From positions 21,626,425 through 21,690,424 of the forward strand of contig NC_051444.1 in the NCBI RefSeq assembly GCF_001649575.2: a stretch of DNA of 64,000 bases. The letters are read 5' to 3'. The notes below the pieces were generated by a model. It did no database searches. It had not been told where the DNA came from and worked only from the letters and a program-made list of their open reading frames with translations. Positions 13,401 through 25,424 of this stretch are shown one piece after another. This DNA is from Kryptolebias marmoratus. Lineage: Eukaryota; Chordata; Actinopteri; Cyprinodontiformes; Rivulidae. Position numbers and translations under genes: made by a program. Positions within the stretch are counted from its first letter, which is position 1, and the number at the start of each line of letters is the position of its first letter.

Positions 13401-14778
13401 CAGTATGATCTCAAATTAGCTATTGTTAATACTCTGTCCCATTTCAGCCATAATAAAGATCACCCAAAGACAGAACTTCAAGTTGTGCATTCAGCATCTC
13501 TTCACATATACAGTATGTGATAAAAGGTATATGATAAGAACCAAGGGATTTTTCCACACTTGATTCAACCCCGTTCATCTTTTAGGGCTGTTTTCTTGTA
13601 CCAAACTACCAGATAACAGATTACACTGGTTATTTTCCAGAACTAAGTCAAGTTGATCTTTTCACAGCGAGTCTATGAACTACAAATTCTAAATCAGTGA
13701 GGTCAGGAGGTCTGACAGAAAACCATACCTCCTCCTCACACCAGTCGTAGACCTTCCACTTCGACACAAATTTGGCTCTTCGTCTCTTCCACAGCTCCAG
13801 GAACACAGTGGCTGAAAAATACAAGTAAATGATTAATCTACAACATTAGCTTGCAATCCATCAAATCTGGTTAAATAAGAGACTCACCCCAGATTGCCAT
13901 GAACATGGAAAAAACTACAGTGCCTTCATTGTCAAACAAATGGTTGACCTGTACAGAGAGAAAAAAAAAAAAAACATCAAGTGGCTGTGTTGAACAGAAG
14001 GGGGGAGCTAATAATGAGCCAGAACATGGCAGGACTCATGTCTGAAATCCTGACTGGTTTTCAAAAATAATTTTCTTTTCTTCAGATGTACTTATCATCT
14101 CACCACTAAAGAACAAGAGACATGAATCATGAACATCACCTTGGCATAGGTGCAGGTGTCTGAAAGATTCCACAACTTGCACCTCTTATCACAGAGAGGA
14201 CACATGGTGATGTTGGAGTTACACACCTCATGACTGTCAACACACAAACATTAATGTTAATTTGACATCTACACACCATGTGCATAACAAGATAACAGTT
14301 CATATCTGTATGTAAATTACACTTGTGCATTATTTATAGTGTTCAAGGTAAACGATAATAATGTTTGTTTCTATATTTTTCCTGATTATTTCATACTTAT
14401 TGCATATTTTAGCTTATTCTTGTATAAAGAAGTCCTACACATAACTGACACTTACTTATCTGAGAGTTAATCAAACATTCAGAGTCATTGAAGTTCTTAT
14501 GTACACACAGTTGTCTTCAAAAAAATATATTTTTATATAACTTTGAACCATGCATATGCCCGACTTACATGAGAGGACTGGTGTTGAAAAAGGCGAGTGC
14601 ATAAAGAAAGACTACAACACCCAGAGCTGCAGCTGGAACCAGCAGTAAGGTGTACCAGCCCAGCCACAGGTAGTACAGCGCCACCTTCTCCCCAAAGTAT
14701 TCCCTGCAAGAAGAAAACAAACTTAAGAAACAAAACCTCACTGAAATCAAAAGCACAAAACAAAGGAGGATCTGTTTG

Positions 14779-14812
<34 letters not shown>

Positions 14813-17800
14813 AGCTCATCTGGCTCCTCCCAGTGGTCCTACTGCCTTTTTCAGAAATACACCGCTCTGTCAGAAACAACCAATCAGAGCCAGGAGGAGT
14901 GTCTTAGCAGTGTCAATCATGCTTGGGCTCACACCCTTCCCCTGCACAGCACATGCCATTGTTCAAGCTCAAGATTGCTGGTGTGCTTCACTTCACTGAT
15001 ATTTCGTTCCGATGAATGTGCCATAGCTGTGTTTTACTAGAAGTTTACTTCTATTATTTATCAAGAACAGAATTTTATAGCATAACTATCACACTATAGT
15101 AAGTTCTTTTGGCTGCTCCCTTCTTCAGGGGTTGCCACAGTGAGCAAACTCTCACGACAATTTGGCGATTGTTTTACACCAGATGCCCTTCCAGCTGCAA
15201 CCTGGGCTCAAACCCGCAACCTCAGGATTACAAGACCGCGGCACTGACCACCAAGCTACCACAGTCCCCAATGTTTAACTATCACTCTAAAAATAATTCC
15301 TTAATTCCTTAAACACAAACAACAAAAAAGTTAGTCTTTCCTTGGGTCACCCAGCACCAAAAGGCTAGACAGATTTGTACAAAAGCACTCTCAGTTGCTG
15401 CATTTATTTCTTTCAAATTTTAGTTGAGAAAAACACTGACATGATTCGTCATAATGTATTCATGCTAATATTCTTCAGGAGCCTTTCTGTTTTGGTTGCA
15501 TTTTATTTAGCTTGAACTGATCGGAATACAGTATTTCAAAAATTTCTAAAACAAAAATCAAGTGAGCAAAACATGAAGGGCTTCTGAATAATTTCCACTG
15601 CACAACAGTCACAAACAAAAAAGAAAAATAGACTGACCAGATTAAGCTGTGTTCTTGTGGTTTCCAAAAAGCCGACCACCGAGCCCACTTTCTTTCAAGT
15701 TCTTCCTGTTCTTTTTTCTGAAATAAATGGGAAAAACAAACTCCTATTAATCAGGGTTTTATCATCCACAATCTTCTCTGCTCTTCAACAGGTCTTCAAG
15801 TTCCCCAGAAGCCTGTTAATCACTCACTCACTCAAATCAGGTGAGTTAAAGCAGAGAAACAACTAATAGTGCTCCTCAAGGACCAGGGTTGGGACTCAAT
15901 GCTCTCGAGAAAGGCTGATCCTCAGAGGTGAAGCTCTGTCAACCGTGTTTAGATCATTTGACACTTAGATTGTGCACAGGTGGATCTTATTTGGCTTTTT
16001 GAAGGTGATGGTCAGGGCTTTTTAAAATCAGCTCCCCATTAACGTCATTAATCTGAAGTACAATCTTAAGTATTTGGGGGGAAATATTGCTTTTACTCAA
16101 GTATAAAAAAAATCTATTTTAATTCCAGGTAAGGCAACAAAATAGAAAAAAAAACGAAGATGTATGTATACTTTTGGACCACAGTGCAGTTAAAGGTTTG
16201 CTCACATCATGAAGACAGAACATGGTTTCAAACACACCGTCCCCAATCAAATCCTCCAGGTACTCTGAAAAGACAAAAACAAAACATGTACATATAAGAA
16301 GATGTGTACAATAAAATTATATTTAATTATAATAAATAATTTAAGCACATTTTTTGTGTTTTCATAAAAAGGCGTTTCTGCTGAGTAAGACATTTCACCA
16401 CAAAGGCTACAATGGCAATTGTAATTAAACTTCCTTAAATTAATCCCACTCACTTTTGTTGCTGGTGGTATTATGGAGAATGAAATGAAGAATTCGAATC
16501 CTGTGGGAACAAAAAAAAAAAATCAGTATCAGTATTACTAACATGGGGATGACACTGTTTAAGAACAGGTTTGTATGCCCATTTGACAGAGACTGACAGC
16601 AGGCCTGCAGTCAGACATGAATAAAATAAAAATAATAAAAACTCATGTCTGAGATCTGCTTTTATGTCAATCTGGAAGTCATTTCCCTTAACAGTGAACA
16701 AGCAGTTATTTTACAACTCATTCTTGAATGAATAAAAGCACTGTTTAAAAGGGAAGTGTCATCATTCACTCTGTTTGTTCATACAAAATCATGTTTAGGT
16801 AGGTAGGTAGGTACATTTATTTATATAGCACTTTTCAGCACGAGGAGACTCAAAGTGCTTTACAACACAGAACAAAATTACAGACAGGTACAAGATACAA
16901 TGATAACTAATTGTCTAAATAAGCTAAGCTAAACAGATCTAAGCATGACTAAATGTACAGAACTAAACTAAGCTAAAACTAACGGTACCGAACTATCTAA
17001 AAGTACTCTAGGCCCGCTATACAGCCGAAGTAATTAGTAGTTTACAAGAGGAGAGGTGAAGAATTGCATCAAGTTTGAAGTGAACTATGAAAAAGAAACC
17101 ATAAACATCTGTGAGGAGCTAGCTTTTGTTTTGTTTTTTGCTAAATGATTTGATTCTCCTCACAGTTTGTTGCCTTCACTTTCTTTATGGACTGAACATC
17201 TATCCTCCCATTTTCTGCAACTTTTCAGGGGTTGGGCTGCAGAGGCAACAGATCCAGGAGAGAAACCCAGACCTCCCTCTCCCCAGCGATTCTCTCAGCT
17301 CCGCCTGAGGGATCCCAAGGCGATCCAGGCCAGAAAGAATTCATACTGCAGTCCCTCCAGCAAGTACTACCCCAGGGTCTCCTCACAGAGGGGTGTGCCC
17401 AGGAGATATCCTAATTAGATGAACCACCTCAGCTGATTCCTTTCAATAAAGGAGCAGCAGCTCTACTCCGAGATTTCCCCAGATGACGGAGCGCCGGACC
17501 CCATCTCTAAGTCTGAGCCTGGCCACACTACAAAAAAAAAAAAAAAGCCTTTTTCAGATGCTTGAATCTGGATCTCGTTTTTTTTACGGTCTACACCTAG
17601 TGACCATATGAGAGGGTTGAAACATGGACAAATCAGTAAATCAAGAGCTTTGCCTTTCTGCTCATCTTGTTTTTCACCACAACAGATTGGTGCAATGCCC
17701 TCATTATTGTGCCACTGATCCGTCAATTCTCTGAACAGCAGGAAGTACGTATGACTGCTCAACAACCTTTGCGCTTCCAAACATGCTGGACCTTCCTTAG

Positions 17801-20800
17801 TTGTCTTAGATGTTACAATATAGTTCTCAAAGTCTTTGAGCCTCAATGTTTATCATTTGTGACCTGTTAAGCTTGAAAAACAACCACTTGTTTACAATTT
17901 CATAAAAATCAAACACTGATGTCACAAGATATCCTGTGAGTCATCACAATGGCGTTCCTGGGTGCACACGGAAACAGCAGCAAGCAAAGGTTTGGTTCTA
18001 AGGTCAGACATTGTGAATCATAAAGGATGGGCCTGAAAGGGAAAAAGGCCTAAAGAAAACCTCTGGATGGTCAACTTCAGGTAAATCCCCCTTTAATAAG
18101 TCTCACTGCCCATAAGCCAAATATTTTAAAAATCCTATTTCTAAACAACTGTCTCTTTGAAGAAAAGCAACAGTGTTTGACAGTTTTGGGTAATTAGATG
18201 CTTTACAAACCACAGACTCCTGGAACTTGTTTATCAAGTGTTTGACAGCCTTCATTGTATTTTATTCTTTTTAGCAAAACAGGTTAATCATTTCTTATTC
18301 CTAGGATGGATCTTAACTCAGACAGACAACACATAATCAAAAGGACCTTTTATTTGAGATGTAATCAGAAAACAAAACAAAAAAAAAATCTAATGCCATT
18401 TAGAACATTTCTGTCAAATGACTAAAGCATTTCTTGGAGAACAAGTTCAAGAGAGGGAGGGATAAATTTATATAATGGCTGCTGAAAGGAAGGCATGTTG
18501 TTCAGTCTTCATGTTTCTAGAAAGTGACGTTTTCTAGAAGTACCTATACAGCTTTCAGCAAGGTGTGTGTCCGTGTACCTGTGTTTGTGTGCGTTACCTA
18601 CCTAGTAGTCTGAATGCCAGTTTTCTCCAACTCTTTAGACCAGTTGCAGGAGTCAGACACTTTGAGCAGATACTGATAATCGTCCAGCATCTCACTGGGA
18701 GCATGAAGACCAAAAAATATTTTCTCGTCTTCAACTACTTTCTGCCAGACACAAGCACACTTATGAGTTCTCTTTGATTCATGACATTCAAACTGTGCAA
18801 CTTCCCAGTACTTTGTTGGAACTTACTGTGACTGTGATGTTTTTTGTTTCTAGCTCTTGTATAAAGTCTTCCTGTTTCTGGAAGACCTCCTTGTCACCGT
18901 CGCCATCCGGCTTGTTGGCCACCAGCACATAGTCAAATGTTTTATTTTCCTGTTCAAAGACAAGTTAGTATTTTTTATATATATATGAATGAAGCTTGCC
19001 CTTACAATTCAACTACAGACATTTTACAAAACTGCTGTAATAAATAAACAATGAATAAATAAATGTGATAAGGAATGACTATTGTCTGCAAAACCTCCCA
19101 AAGTAACACATCATTAGTGTCAAAAAATGCCAAGGTAAAACTGGTTAAACTTTCTAAAGTATCTGTATATAAATAATTCAAAAAAGTTAGAATACATAAA
19201 AACAACTGCACTTCTATTCTGTTGGTGAAGATGTTTCGCTTCTAATTTGAGGAGCTTTATCAATTGATAAAGCTACCGTGTCATGAATGACTGAGAATCA
19301 GCACCAACATAAATAATATTAAATGAGTCAAACAAGCGAAACCAACATAAAAAACAGAGGAGGAGGTCTCAGATTTCAGCTTTTAAAAGAATACAATAAA
19401 GCATTTAGGCTGATGTTTCACTCTAAATACACCTTCACTCATGTGACCAAAGTGGGCCAGTTGAGAGCCAGGCAAACAAAGAGCCTAATGAGTCTCTTGT
19501 GAGGAGAGTCAGGGTAATCTGCATGTAAATCTAGTTTACAGAACAACTCAGCTTGAAAAACTTTTTGAATTGAGAAAGCTCCTTGGATGAAAAGCAAAAC
19601 TTCTTCAGCTACAGAATAAGACTAGTTGGGTTTTTGTTTTGTTTTCCCTTTTTTGGATTTACCTGGATGACTGAGAACAGCACAAGACACAGCCATGTTT
19701 ACCATTGAAGTATCCCCTATTTTAACTCTGTAAATATCTACAAACTGAGGAGACCAGCTGCTGGAGTTGTCAGATGCCTCATGATTCAGCCGTTCAACAG
19801 TCCTGGTCTTCTTTGATGGATATTTTGTTTGTTGCACCTTGTGTTTTAAATCTTTGAGAGTTCTGAACTGCAGGCAGTCCACTTTAGCACCTTGCTCATA
19901 TACTACGAAGCCATGCTGCTGTATAAGATGTAAAAATGACATGCCAATTTATGTTTTTTTATTAGGTCAATTAGCTGTGGTGGCCATCTTGAATTAGTCA
20001 ACTCCACAAGTTTATCAGTTGTTACACATCCAATGACTGATTTCTGGGAGTTTCATTAAAACCCGTACAGTGTTTTATGAGATAATTTACTGACAGACAG
20101 ACAAACACAAACAGGCAGTTCCACGATCGCCTGGTTTCATGGCTGCTGGCAATAAAAAGGGCTTGGTTTTTTTCACCTGCGTGAATGGGGCCTTGCGGCA
20201 AACGAAGCAGTGGCAGAGCTCCTGATCTGTCTTGGAGGTCGTATAAACTTTCTTTGTGTTTTTTTTGGCATCTCAAAACTGGTGCCTCAATAAAACACAG
20301 CAGAACAGAAGCTTGATTGCCATAACAGAGTAGGGAACGAGCTGTTGCATCACACAGCACACACACTGTGGATGTGTTAACAGCGGTATTGCCGAAGATT
20401 ACTGGGAGCAGACATTTATTCAGAAGCTGCTTCAAAACGCAAAGTTTAAAAGTTTCAGTTTGTGTGCCTTGTGTGCTCAATAAAAAAGATTAAGCACAAT
20501 AAATGCAACAGAGATAAATCTAGTGATAATTTCCACATCAATGAACGCATTTGTATCTGTACAGACATGCTGACTGATTCTGTGTTCATTTGCATACAGA
20601 ACAGGTAATTGAGATCTGATCACAGGCAGTCATTCAAAACACAGGTAGGAATGCTACAGACTTAGAGCTGTACTCTTGTGAAGCCTGACAGCACCACATT
20701 TGAATAACCCATCTTTTCCCGTTTAATCCAAAGCCCAGCTCAAAACCACACTAAAGGTTTACTTTTCAGGCATAACTCTACTGATCAAGGTGAACTGAGA

Positions 20801-21676
20801 CCGGCAGAAAAAACATTCAGCTCCGTCTGCCCGGCTCTAAGTGAGACGCCAGTTTGCTCCAGTAAATGTAGTCAATGAAAACAGTAAAACGTTGGGCCTC
20901 ACTCATTGTCCTCCACCACCCTGAGCACAAAAACCTGGTTCAAACTACTGTTTGACGCCTGAACGGCTCGTAGTGAAATTTACACGCTGCATCTTGTTAT
21001 CTGTGTACAGACCTGTTCATCTATTGAGCAACCTGGGCTGTGTCCAAACCAACAGGTTCCAGATATTACACCTGTTTTATTTACCATTCTGCAGAGACAA
21101 AGTTAAGGTGTTTGTCATGATCAGGGGTTTCCAATCCTGGTCCTCGAGGGCCACCATCCTGCATGTGTTACTCATTTCCCTGCTCCAACACACCTGATTC
21201 AGTGGTTTAAATTACCTCTTCATGTTCTGTTAATCACGCATTGATTTAAATCAGGTGTGTTGGAGCAGAGAAACAAGTAAAACATGTAGGATGGTGGCCC
21301 TCGAGGACCAGGATTGGAGACCACTGGTCATGATGTTTGGAGTTTAAGCGGTTTGGAAACCTGCCAGACACTGGACAAAACACTGAGGAGTTTCATTTTC
21401 ATATTCAGTCATGATATGTATGCACCAGGCAAATAGGACATGAGACAACATTACTGTTCAATCCTAAACACTTACAGAAGATAAACAGGCATAAATTCAT
21501 AAGTCTGCTATCTATGCTTTATACGAGTAGATATCTTCTGAGTTTGCATGTCACAAAGGTCAGTCTACGGTTATCTTCTTAGTTTAGGAAAAACTCAGAT
21601 GGAGAGAAAGAGAGAGAGAAAAAAAAGTGACTCCTACCTGAGAGTCTATTAAAGACTTGGTTTCCTGCAGCTCCAT
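5094..21676 (-). CDS. ano9: Anoctamin-9 (TMEM16J), 23 coding exons, one frame break
   Basis: Membrane protein of the TMEM16 family of Ca2+-activated channels and scramblases. Coding exons, 5' to 3': 21676-21638, 18949-18827, 18741-18602, 16500-16454, 16264-16206, 15717-15638, 14703-14569, 14233-14140, 13948-13888, 13811-13729, 13247-13143, 11929-11765, 9481-9445, 9324-9213, 8733-8679, 8600-8503, 8406-8212, 8120-7968, 6808-6664, 6577-6464, 6367-6274, 6161-6049, 5124-5094. All have AG/GT borders, and phases agree except at exons 16/17, where one extra base breaks the frame. Without that base the length is about 758 residues; human ANO9 is about 780. Family marks: [17 protein letters not shown] (about residue 165, first membrane segment), the cysteine-rich loop [28 protein letters not shown] and [12 protein letters not shown]. 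The acidic pairs E-F-L-E and E-I-R-L-D match the TMEM16A Ca2+ site. GHPG, LEECHPSGC and the STEV C-terminus point to ANO9 rather than other paralogues. Start: the ATG of MELQETKS, in the exon preceding DYVLVAN, as in mammals. Confidence 0.93.
7385..7422. repeat. Poly(T) tract
   Basis: 38 consecutive T in an ano9 intron; on the transcribed strand this is poly(A). No recognisable retrotransposon body is visible beside it. Confidence 0.9.
9587..11115 (+). mobile_element. Tc1-like transposon in ano9 intron
   Basis: About 1.53 kb between TA dinucleotides. The left end TACACTGCTCAAAAA and the right end (reverse complement TACACTGATCAAAAA) are matching terminal repeats; the inner parts are diverged. 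It encodes a plus-strand transposase remnant, antisense to ano9, between coding exons 12 (11929-11765) and 13 (9481-9445). The exons on both sides are intact. Confidence 0.85.
9839..10930 (+). pseudogene. Tc1-like transposase, decayed
   Basis: Domains are in order: N-terminal helix-turn-helix region ([20 protein letters not shown]), the basic GRPR-like stretch ([12 protein letters not shown]), then the DDE catalytic region with [16 protein letters not shown] and SPDLNPIEH, so all three acidic residues are still visible. It is broken: the frame changes near 10240 within a G/T run, there is an in-frame stop near 10394 (HGE then TGA), and a further shift near 10715 precedes the C-terminal part ([15 protein letters not shown]). 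It cannot make a functional transposase. Confidence 0.85.
12480..12720. repeat. Probable interspersed repeat
   Basis: Contains phrases I associate with a common teleost interspersed repeat (gttggcgtgaggctgc, tcatttcatgctcgatac, accatttgtacatgag). No open frame or terminal repeats are visible. This is recognition from memory and needs a repeat-library match. Confidence 0.3.
14779..14809. repeat. Poly(A) tract
   Basis: 31 consecutive A in an ano9 intron, 75 bases upstream (in ano9 sense) of the exon 14703-14569. On the ano9 transcript it is a U-run. Confidence 0.9.
15105..15275 (-). repeat. Fish interspersed repeat (GGCTGCTCCCTT type)
   Basis: Contains ttttggctgctcccttcttc, ggggttgccacagtgagc, ccagatgcccttcc and a GGGTTTGAGCC-like B-box on the opposite strand, ending in ctaccacagtcccc. 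This is the layout of a widespread non-autonomous teleost repeat. It sits in an ano9 intron. Confidence 0.6.
15755..15905. mobile_element. Degraded hAT miniature element
   Basis: The right half matches the 205-bp element at 21122-21326: agcctgttaatcac, caaatcaggtgagtt, gcagagaaacaact, then ctcaaggaccagggttggga. The left end is decayed (atcagggttttatcatcc). No target duplication remains. It is the oldest-looking of five copies in the window. Confidence 0.55.
16796..17080. repeat. Interspersed repeat with (TAGG)n
   Basis: Starts with a taggtaggtaggtagg tract, followed by acatttatttatatagcac and gactcaaagtgctttaca, a tail phrase found in many teleost retroposons. The rest (to about 17040) is rich in taagctaa/aactaa short direct repeats. 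No ORF. Confidence 0.5.
17175..17510 (+). mobile_element. LINE fragment
   Basis: Contains ggggttgggctgcagaggc, a tccctccagcaagtactacc block, gaggggtgtgcccaggagat, gatgaaccacctcagctg and cagctctactccgagattt. This block follows the pattern of the inter-domain or terminal part of teleost non-LTR elements. It is short and 5'-truncated, and it lies in an ano9 intron antisense to the gene. Confidence 0.6.
19210..19625 (+). repeat. Diverged retroposon-like repeat
   Basis: Contains gaagatgtttcgcttc and a related gagaaagctccttggatg...cttcttcagctac block, plus gaatgactgagaatc. These are familiar pieces of 3' regions of fish CR1/Rex-like elements. No coding capacity is visible. Confidence 0.35.
19675..19940 (-). 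mobile_element. Tc1/mariner transposase 3' remnant
   Basis: On the minus strand, cagcatggcttcgtagta, ccaggactgttgaacggctg, ccagcagctggtctcctcag and atggtaaacatggctgtg follow, in order, the end of a common fish Tc1/mariner transposase. The peptide reading is scrambled relative to the family, so it is decayed. A fortuitous open frame (19942-19622) with apparent splice sites runs through it; I do not believe it is an ano9 exon. Confidence 0.6.
21122..21326. mobile_element. hAT-type miniature element, 205 bp, intact ends
   Basis: Terminal repeats CAGGGGTTTCCAATCCTGG (left) and CAGTGGTCTCCAATCCTGG (right, read in reverse) bound a near-palindromic body. It is flanked by a perfect 8-bp duplication GTCATGAT at 21114-21121 and 21327-21334. 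An 8-bp duplication is the hallmark of the hAT superfamily. There is no ORF, so it was moved by a transposase encoded elsewhere. Confidence 0.9.
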
Positions 21677-21778
21677 ATCATCCTACACACCAAAAACAAA
21701 ACAGGATTAAAATACATTTCACCCAATGGTGTCAGATTTAGGTTGTGTTCACTGAGCAGTAACACAGTATGAAACCTG

Positions 21779-22311
21779 TACAACCACAATTTGTTAAAAG
21801 TTGAGACGCTCTGTAAAAAGGAAATGAAAAAAGGGATGTAGTGGTGTGGGGCTCTCATAAACCAATATTTTATTCACTACGGAAGAAATGTTAAAACTAG
21901 GAAATTTTTACAATTTCTGCAAAAAGATTTGGTCATTTTGAGTTTGATGGCAGCAACACATCTCTAATGTTAGGACAGGGGCAATAAAAGGCTGTAAAAG
22001 TAAGCAGCACGAATAATAAGTAGCTGCAGGAGCATTTTGCAGTTAATTAGGGTTAATTGGATGCAGGTCAGTAAGAGGAGAGGGTGTAAAAAAAGAGCAT
22101 TTCAGAGAGGCTGATTCTCTCAAAAGTAACAGGCAGACAGAGGTTCAACGCTTTGCAAAACGCTGCAACTAAAAACAGTGGAACTATTTCAGAAAATTGG
22201 GAAATCTGAATATTTTATTGTCTAAAGTTAGTAATGTCAACGAAAGTTGAAGAATCTAAAGAAATCTCTGAGCTCAAAGAAACATCCCAGCTTTTCAGAA
22301 TTGGGGTTGTA
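21779..22311. mobile_element. Internally deleted Tc1/mariner element
   Basis: The left end TACAACCACAATTTG and the right end (reverse TACAACCCCAATTCTG) are matching termini with TA borders. The body has tttgatggcagcaacaca, gacaggggcaataaaaggct and aacagtggaactatttcag, the leader and first transposase bases of a common fish family, with the rest deleted. It is 97 bases upstream (ano9 sense) of the ano9 exon carrying the start codon. Confidence 0.75.
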
Positions 22312-22889
22312 AAATATATTTCTTTCATATTTTAAATAGTTGTCAGTTCATTATTGTTACTCATTTTTTAAATGATATAACCCATCCATGTCTTATTTTT
22401 TTTTTTTAGAAAAACTTCAAATCTCGACCAAAAGTTACTATGTTCAAAGGATTTTTTTGGTCTGATAATTATAGATTATGATAAGATAATCTGGCATAAA
22501 TTCAAAGGTTTTCATTATTCAGCTTTCATAATTGTTCTAATCCTTTCACAATAAGCTTCTGGGTTTCATCCCACTGTTTCACATCAATGTTATGATTCAT
22601 GATGAAGTTTCATAGTTAAAGCTGTATAAGCTTTCCTTTTCTATTTTCTTTATAGTTCTTTTGATTGTAATAAACACTGATTGTAGAATAGATTGGATCC
22701 TGGTAATGATTTAAGTGCAATGCATTGATTGGCTGATGATGGAACAAATAATCCTTCATTTTAATTTGGTCTAAATATGCAAGAGTAAGCTGGTGTTGTG
22801 GCTCGAAGATGTGATACAATGATGACATATGATCAGTGTGGCATGTCCCTTTATGGTAATCCTTGGCCTCCTGTGTTTAGCAGGAACAC

Positions 22890-23225
22890 AGGTATAGAGT
22901 AAAATGGTTCAGGAATGTTTCTGAGCAACACATCAACAAGTGTTGAGTGACATTGCCTTCAGATCCTCTAGATCTCATTCCGGTACAGATTCTCTGATAT
23001 TGTATGTGCAGGGCAAAAACTTTCCAGTCCGTGAGGGCGCACATCGCAACCTCTAAGACTTACAGGACCTGCCACTAAAGACTTGGAGCCCGATGCCACA
23101 ACACAATGTCAGAGGACAAGAAGACTTCTCTGCTTCAATGGGTCAGAACTGCTTTATCGCCTAATAGGGGACCTGCTTAATATTAAGCAGATGGTCAGAA
23201 CGTAAAGGCTGGTTATGTTGTACTG
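22890..23225 (+). mobile_element. Tc1/mariner 3' remnant
   Basis: Contains acttacaggacctgccacta, cttggagcccgatgccaca and gggacctgcttaatattaag followed by cagatggtcagaacgt, in the order expected for the transposase C-terminus and right flank of a fish mariner-like family. There are many stops. It lies in the ano9 leader intron. Confidence 0.6.
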
Positions 23226-24325
23226 ACATTCAGTTAAATAGAGCTGCCTTAGTCACATATGACAACATCTGACCCAGAACTGTATCTACCTTTTAAACAG
23301 TCCGTGTAGCATTCCACCCTGATGTCCTCATGTTAAGGTGTAATGTTACAGTTACTTTTCTCTTCTTTATGGTTTTATAACATGCACAGTTGACAGATTT
23401 ACCGATACCACAGGCTGGAAAGGTGCAAGTCGTCACGGAACTCTTGGCACAGCCTTTGTCCTCCTTTCAAAAGAACGGGAGTCTGCGGGTCCAGACCTGC
23501 CCGAGAGACTCAGTCTTTAAGGCTTTGTGACTCTTGCTTTACTGTGAGCTTTAATTATTTATTTTTTTGTTATTTTCTTCTTATCTCAACCCCCCCACCT
23601 CTCTCTCTCTCTCTGTGCAGTATGACACCCTGTTTTACTGCAGTTACAGTTGAACCTTCGACGTGGGCGTGTAAGGCAGTTTCACTGAAACAAAAAAGAA
23701 AAACAAAACCCTGCACTGTTCATTACCAGCACACTTCTCTCAAGTCAGTCGGGGAGCATTTTAGGATCATTTGTAATTACGCTCCAGGAGAATGTCTGTA
23801 CTCTTTACGCCGGGGGGGGTGGGAACTGAAATAAACATGTTTTAAATGCTCGGGGCTCTTTGAATGGCTGCTGTTCACTTGACCAGACATTTGAAATACA
23901 TGACAAGTTTCAGCGGGTGAACTGGTGAGCTCGATCCAGCTCCAGTCTCCAAAAATCTCAAAGTCCCTTCACATCTCTGTCCTTTCACATCACAAAGTTG
24001 ACAACTTAGGCAGAAATATTAAGAAATTCCCATTTTGAAGTTCCCCAGGTGGCTCCGGATGTGTTACGACTAGCCGCCACTGCTGTTTGCGCCTTGGAAA
24101 AACCACAGGATTCCAGGTAAGTAACTGTGTACTGAGAATTTGTAGGGGGCGGAATAATTAATGAAATAAATTCAGAGGATTTATTTATGGCAACAGTTGT
24201 CATAAAAAAAGGTGTGTCATCAGGTTCATCTCTAAAACCTAAACTTCCACCAGAGAAAGTAGAGGGGGGAAAAAAGAGGGACACATGGAATATCTAGAAA
24301 TACTTTCAAAATATACATACATACA

Positions 24326-24330
<5 letters not shown>

Positions 24331-24364
<34 letters not shown>
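24331..24364. repeat. (GT)n microsatellite
   Basis: 17 GT units in the ano9 leader intron. Confidence 0.9.
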
Positions 24365-24365
<1 letters not shown>

Positions 24366-24754
24366 TGTCAGTTGTCTCATAAGTTTTAATGAGAAAAAAA
24401 ATCTTATTTTCCTTACACATACTTTCATGTTATTACTGTATTATTTACATTTTAAACATTAAATCCTAATGAAAGCATCAAATTAGCAGTTTGCTTCTGT
24501 AAAATCAGTCTAAAGGAAGTAGGAAGGATTCAAAGTTTGACTCTAGCTGCTTTAGTTCCATAAATATGAACACATTAATTCATAAGCTGAGCTGTGTATA
24601 AAACAGAGCTGCAGAGAAAAGGATAAGTTAAACTGAGGCGGTGTGTCTATTTACCGTTCTCGTGCACTTGAAGAACATGTTGGAAGCTGTTTTCGGCGTT
24701 CAGGTGAACTTAAGTCAGAGGAGACCGCATCCAGCAGCTGAGCTCCCCGTTTAC

Positions 24755-24870
24755 CTGAAGTCCATCACAAATGAAACAAACAAAAAAAACTCCAACAGCC
24801 GCTCGAAAAGTCAAACCATCAACAACAAAAAACGCCAACAACTTCAGACAACGCTTCCTTCCGCATAACG
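24755..24870 (-). other. ano9: Probable ano9 5' non-coding exon
   Basis: The minus strand reads GTGATGGACTTCAG followed by the donor GTAAAC at 24754. It lies just inside a GC-rich segment (24860-24990) that looks like a promoter. The next exon starts at 21682 after GTGTAG. An ATG at 24765 is not in frame with the anoctamin frame, so I treat this exon as leader. The 5' limit is a guess. Confidence 0.45.
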
Positions 24871-25424
24871 TGTGGCCGCCGCAACGTGTGCGGGTGAGGC
24901 ATGTAGGTGCGCTGGTTTTTTTTACCTGCGGGCCGGTGACGTCACTCCCAGCGAAAGACAGTACAGCGGCGCTGCATTCACGCTCCGCAGGCAGGGTCGG
25001 AAAGCTGATACTTTAGCGTGACCTGCGCGGAATTCAGCTGGAAGTTTCACTAGACCGGTGTTACAGCCCTAAACACGCAGTGGGAGAGGCAACTATTCAA
25101 ATTACTGTTTTACTTCACAGTGATATGTGACGTTCTGTATCACCTCTGTGTGTCCAAAGACTAGGCTGACGAAAAGAGTCATTAACTAACCTATGAAAAC
25201 CCATCTTTGTCACTGTGAGAAGCAATAAATGAATAAAATTCCTGACCTCAATTTTTCGACCATTTTAAAGTAATGTTGGAAAAGTTATGAACGAATAATA
25301 ATATTTTACCTGTTAGCTCCTTAAACAGGAGAGCAGACTGAAATTTGAAGACTGCAAAGACGACCATATGGATGAGCTAATCATTTTCTTCAAAGTTTTC
25401 TCGCAGGTAACGCAAACACTAAAC

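Noticed and set aside
19622..19942. 106-codon minus-strand ORF with an apparent acceptor and donor between ano9 coding exons 1 and 2
   Set aside because: The nucleotide sequence follows the 3' end of a fish Tc1/mariner transposase, and the ano9 exons on either side join in phase without it.
20022..20480. 152-codon minus-strand ORF in the ano9 leader-side intron
   Set aside because: No homology recognised, no acceptor/donor pair in phase with ano9, low-information composition.
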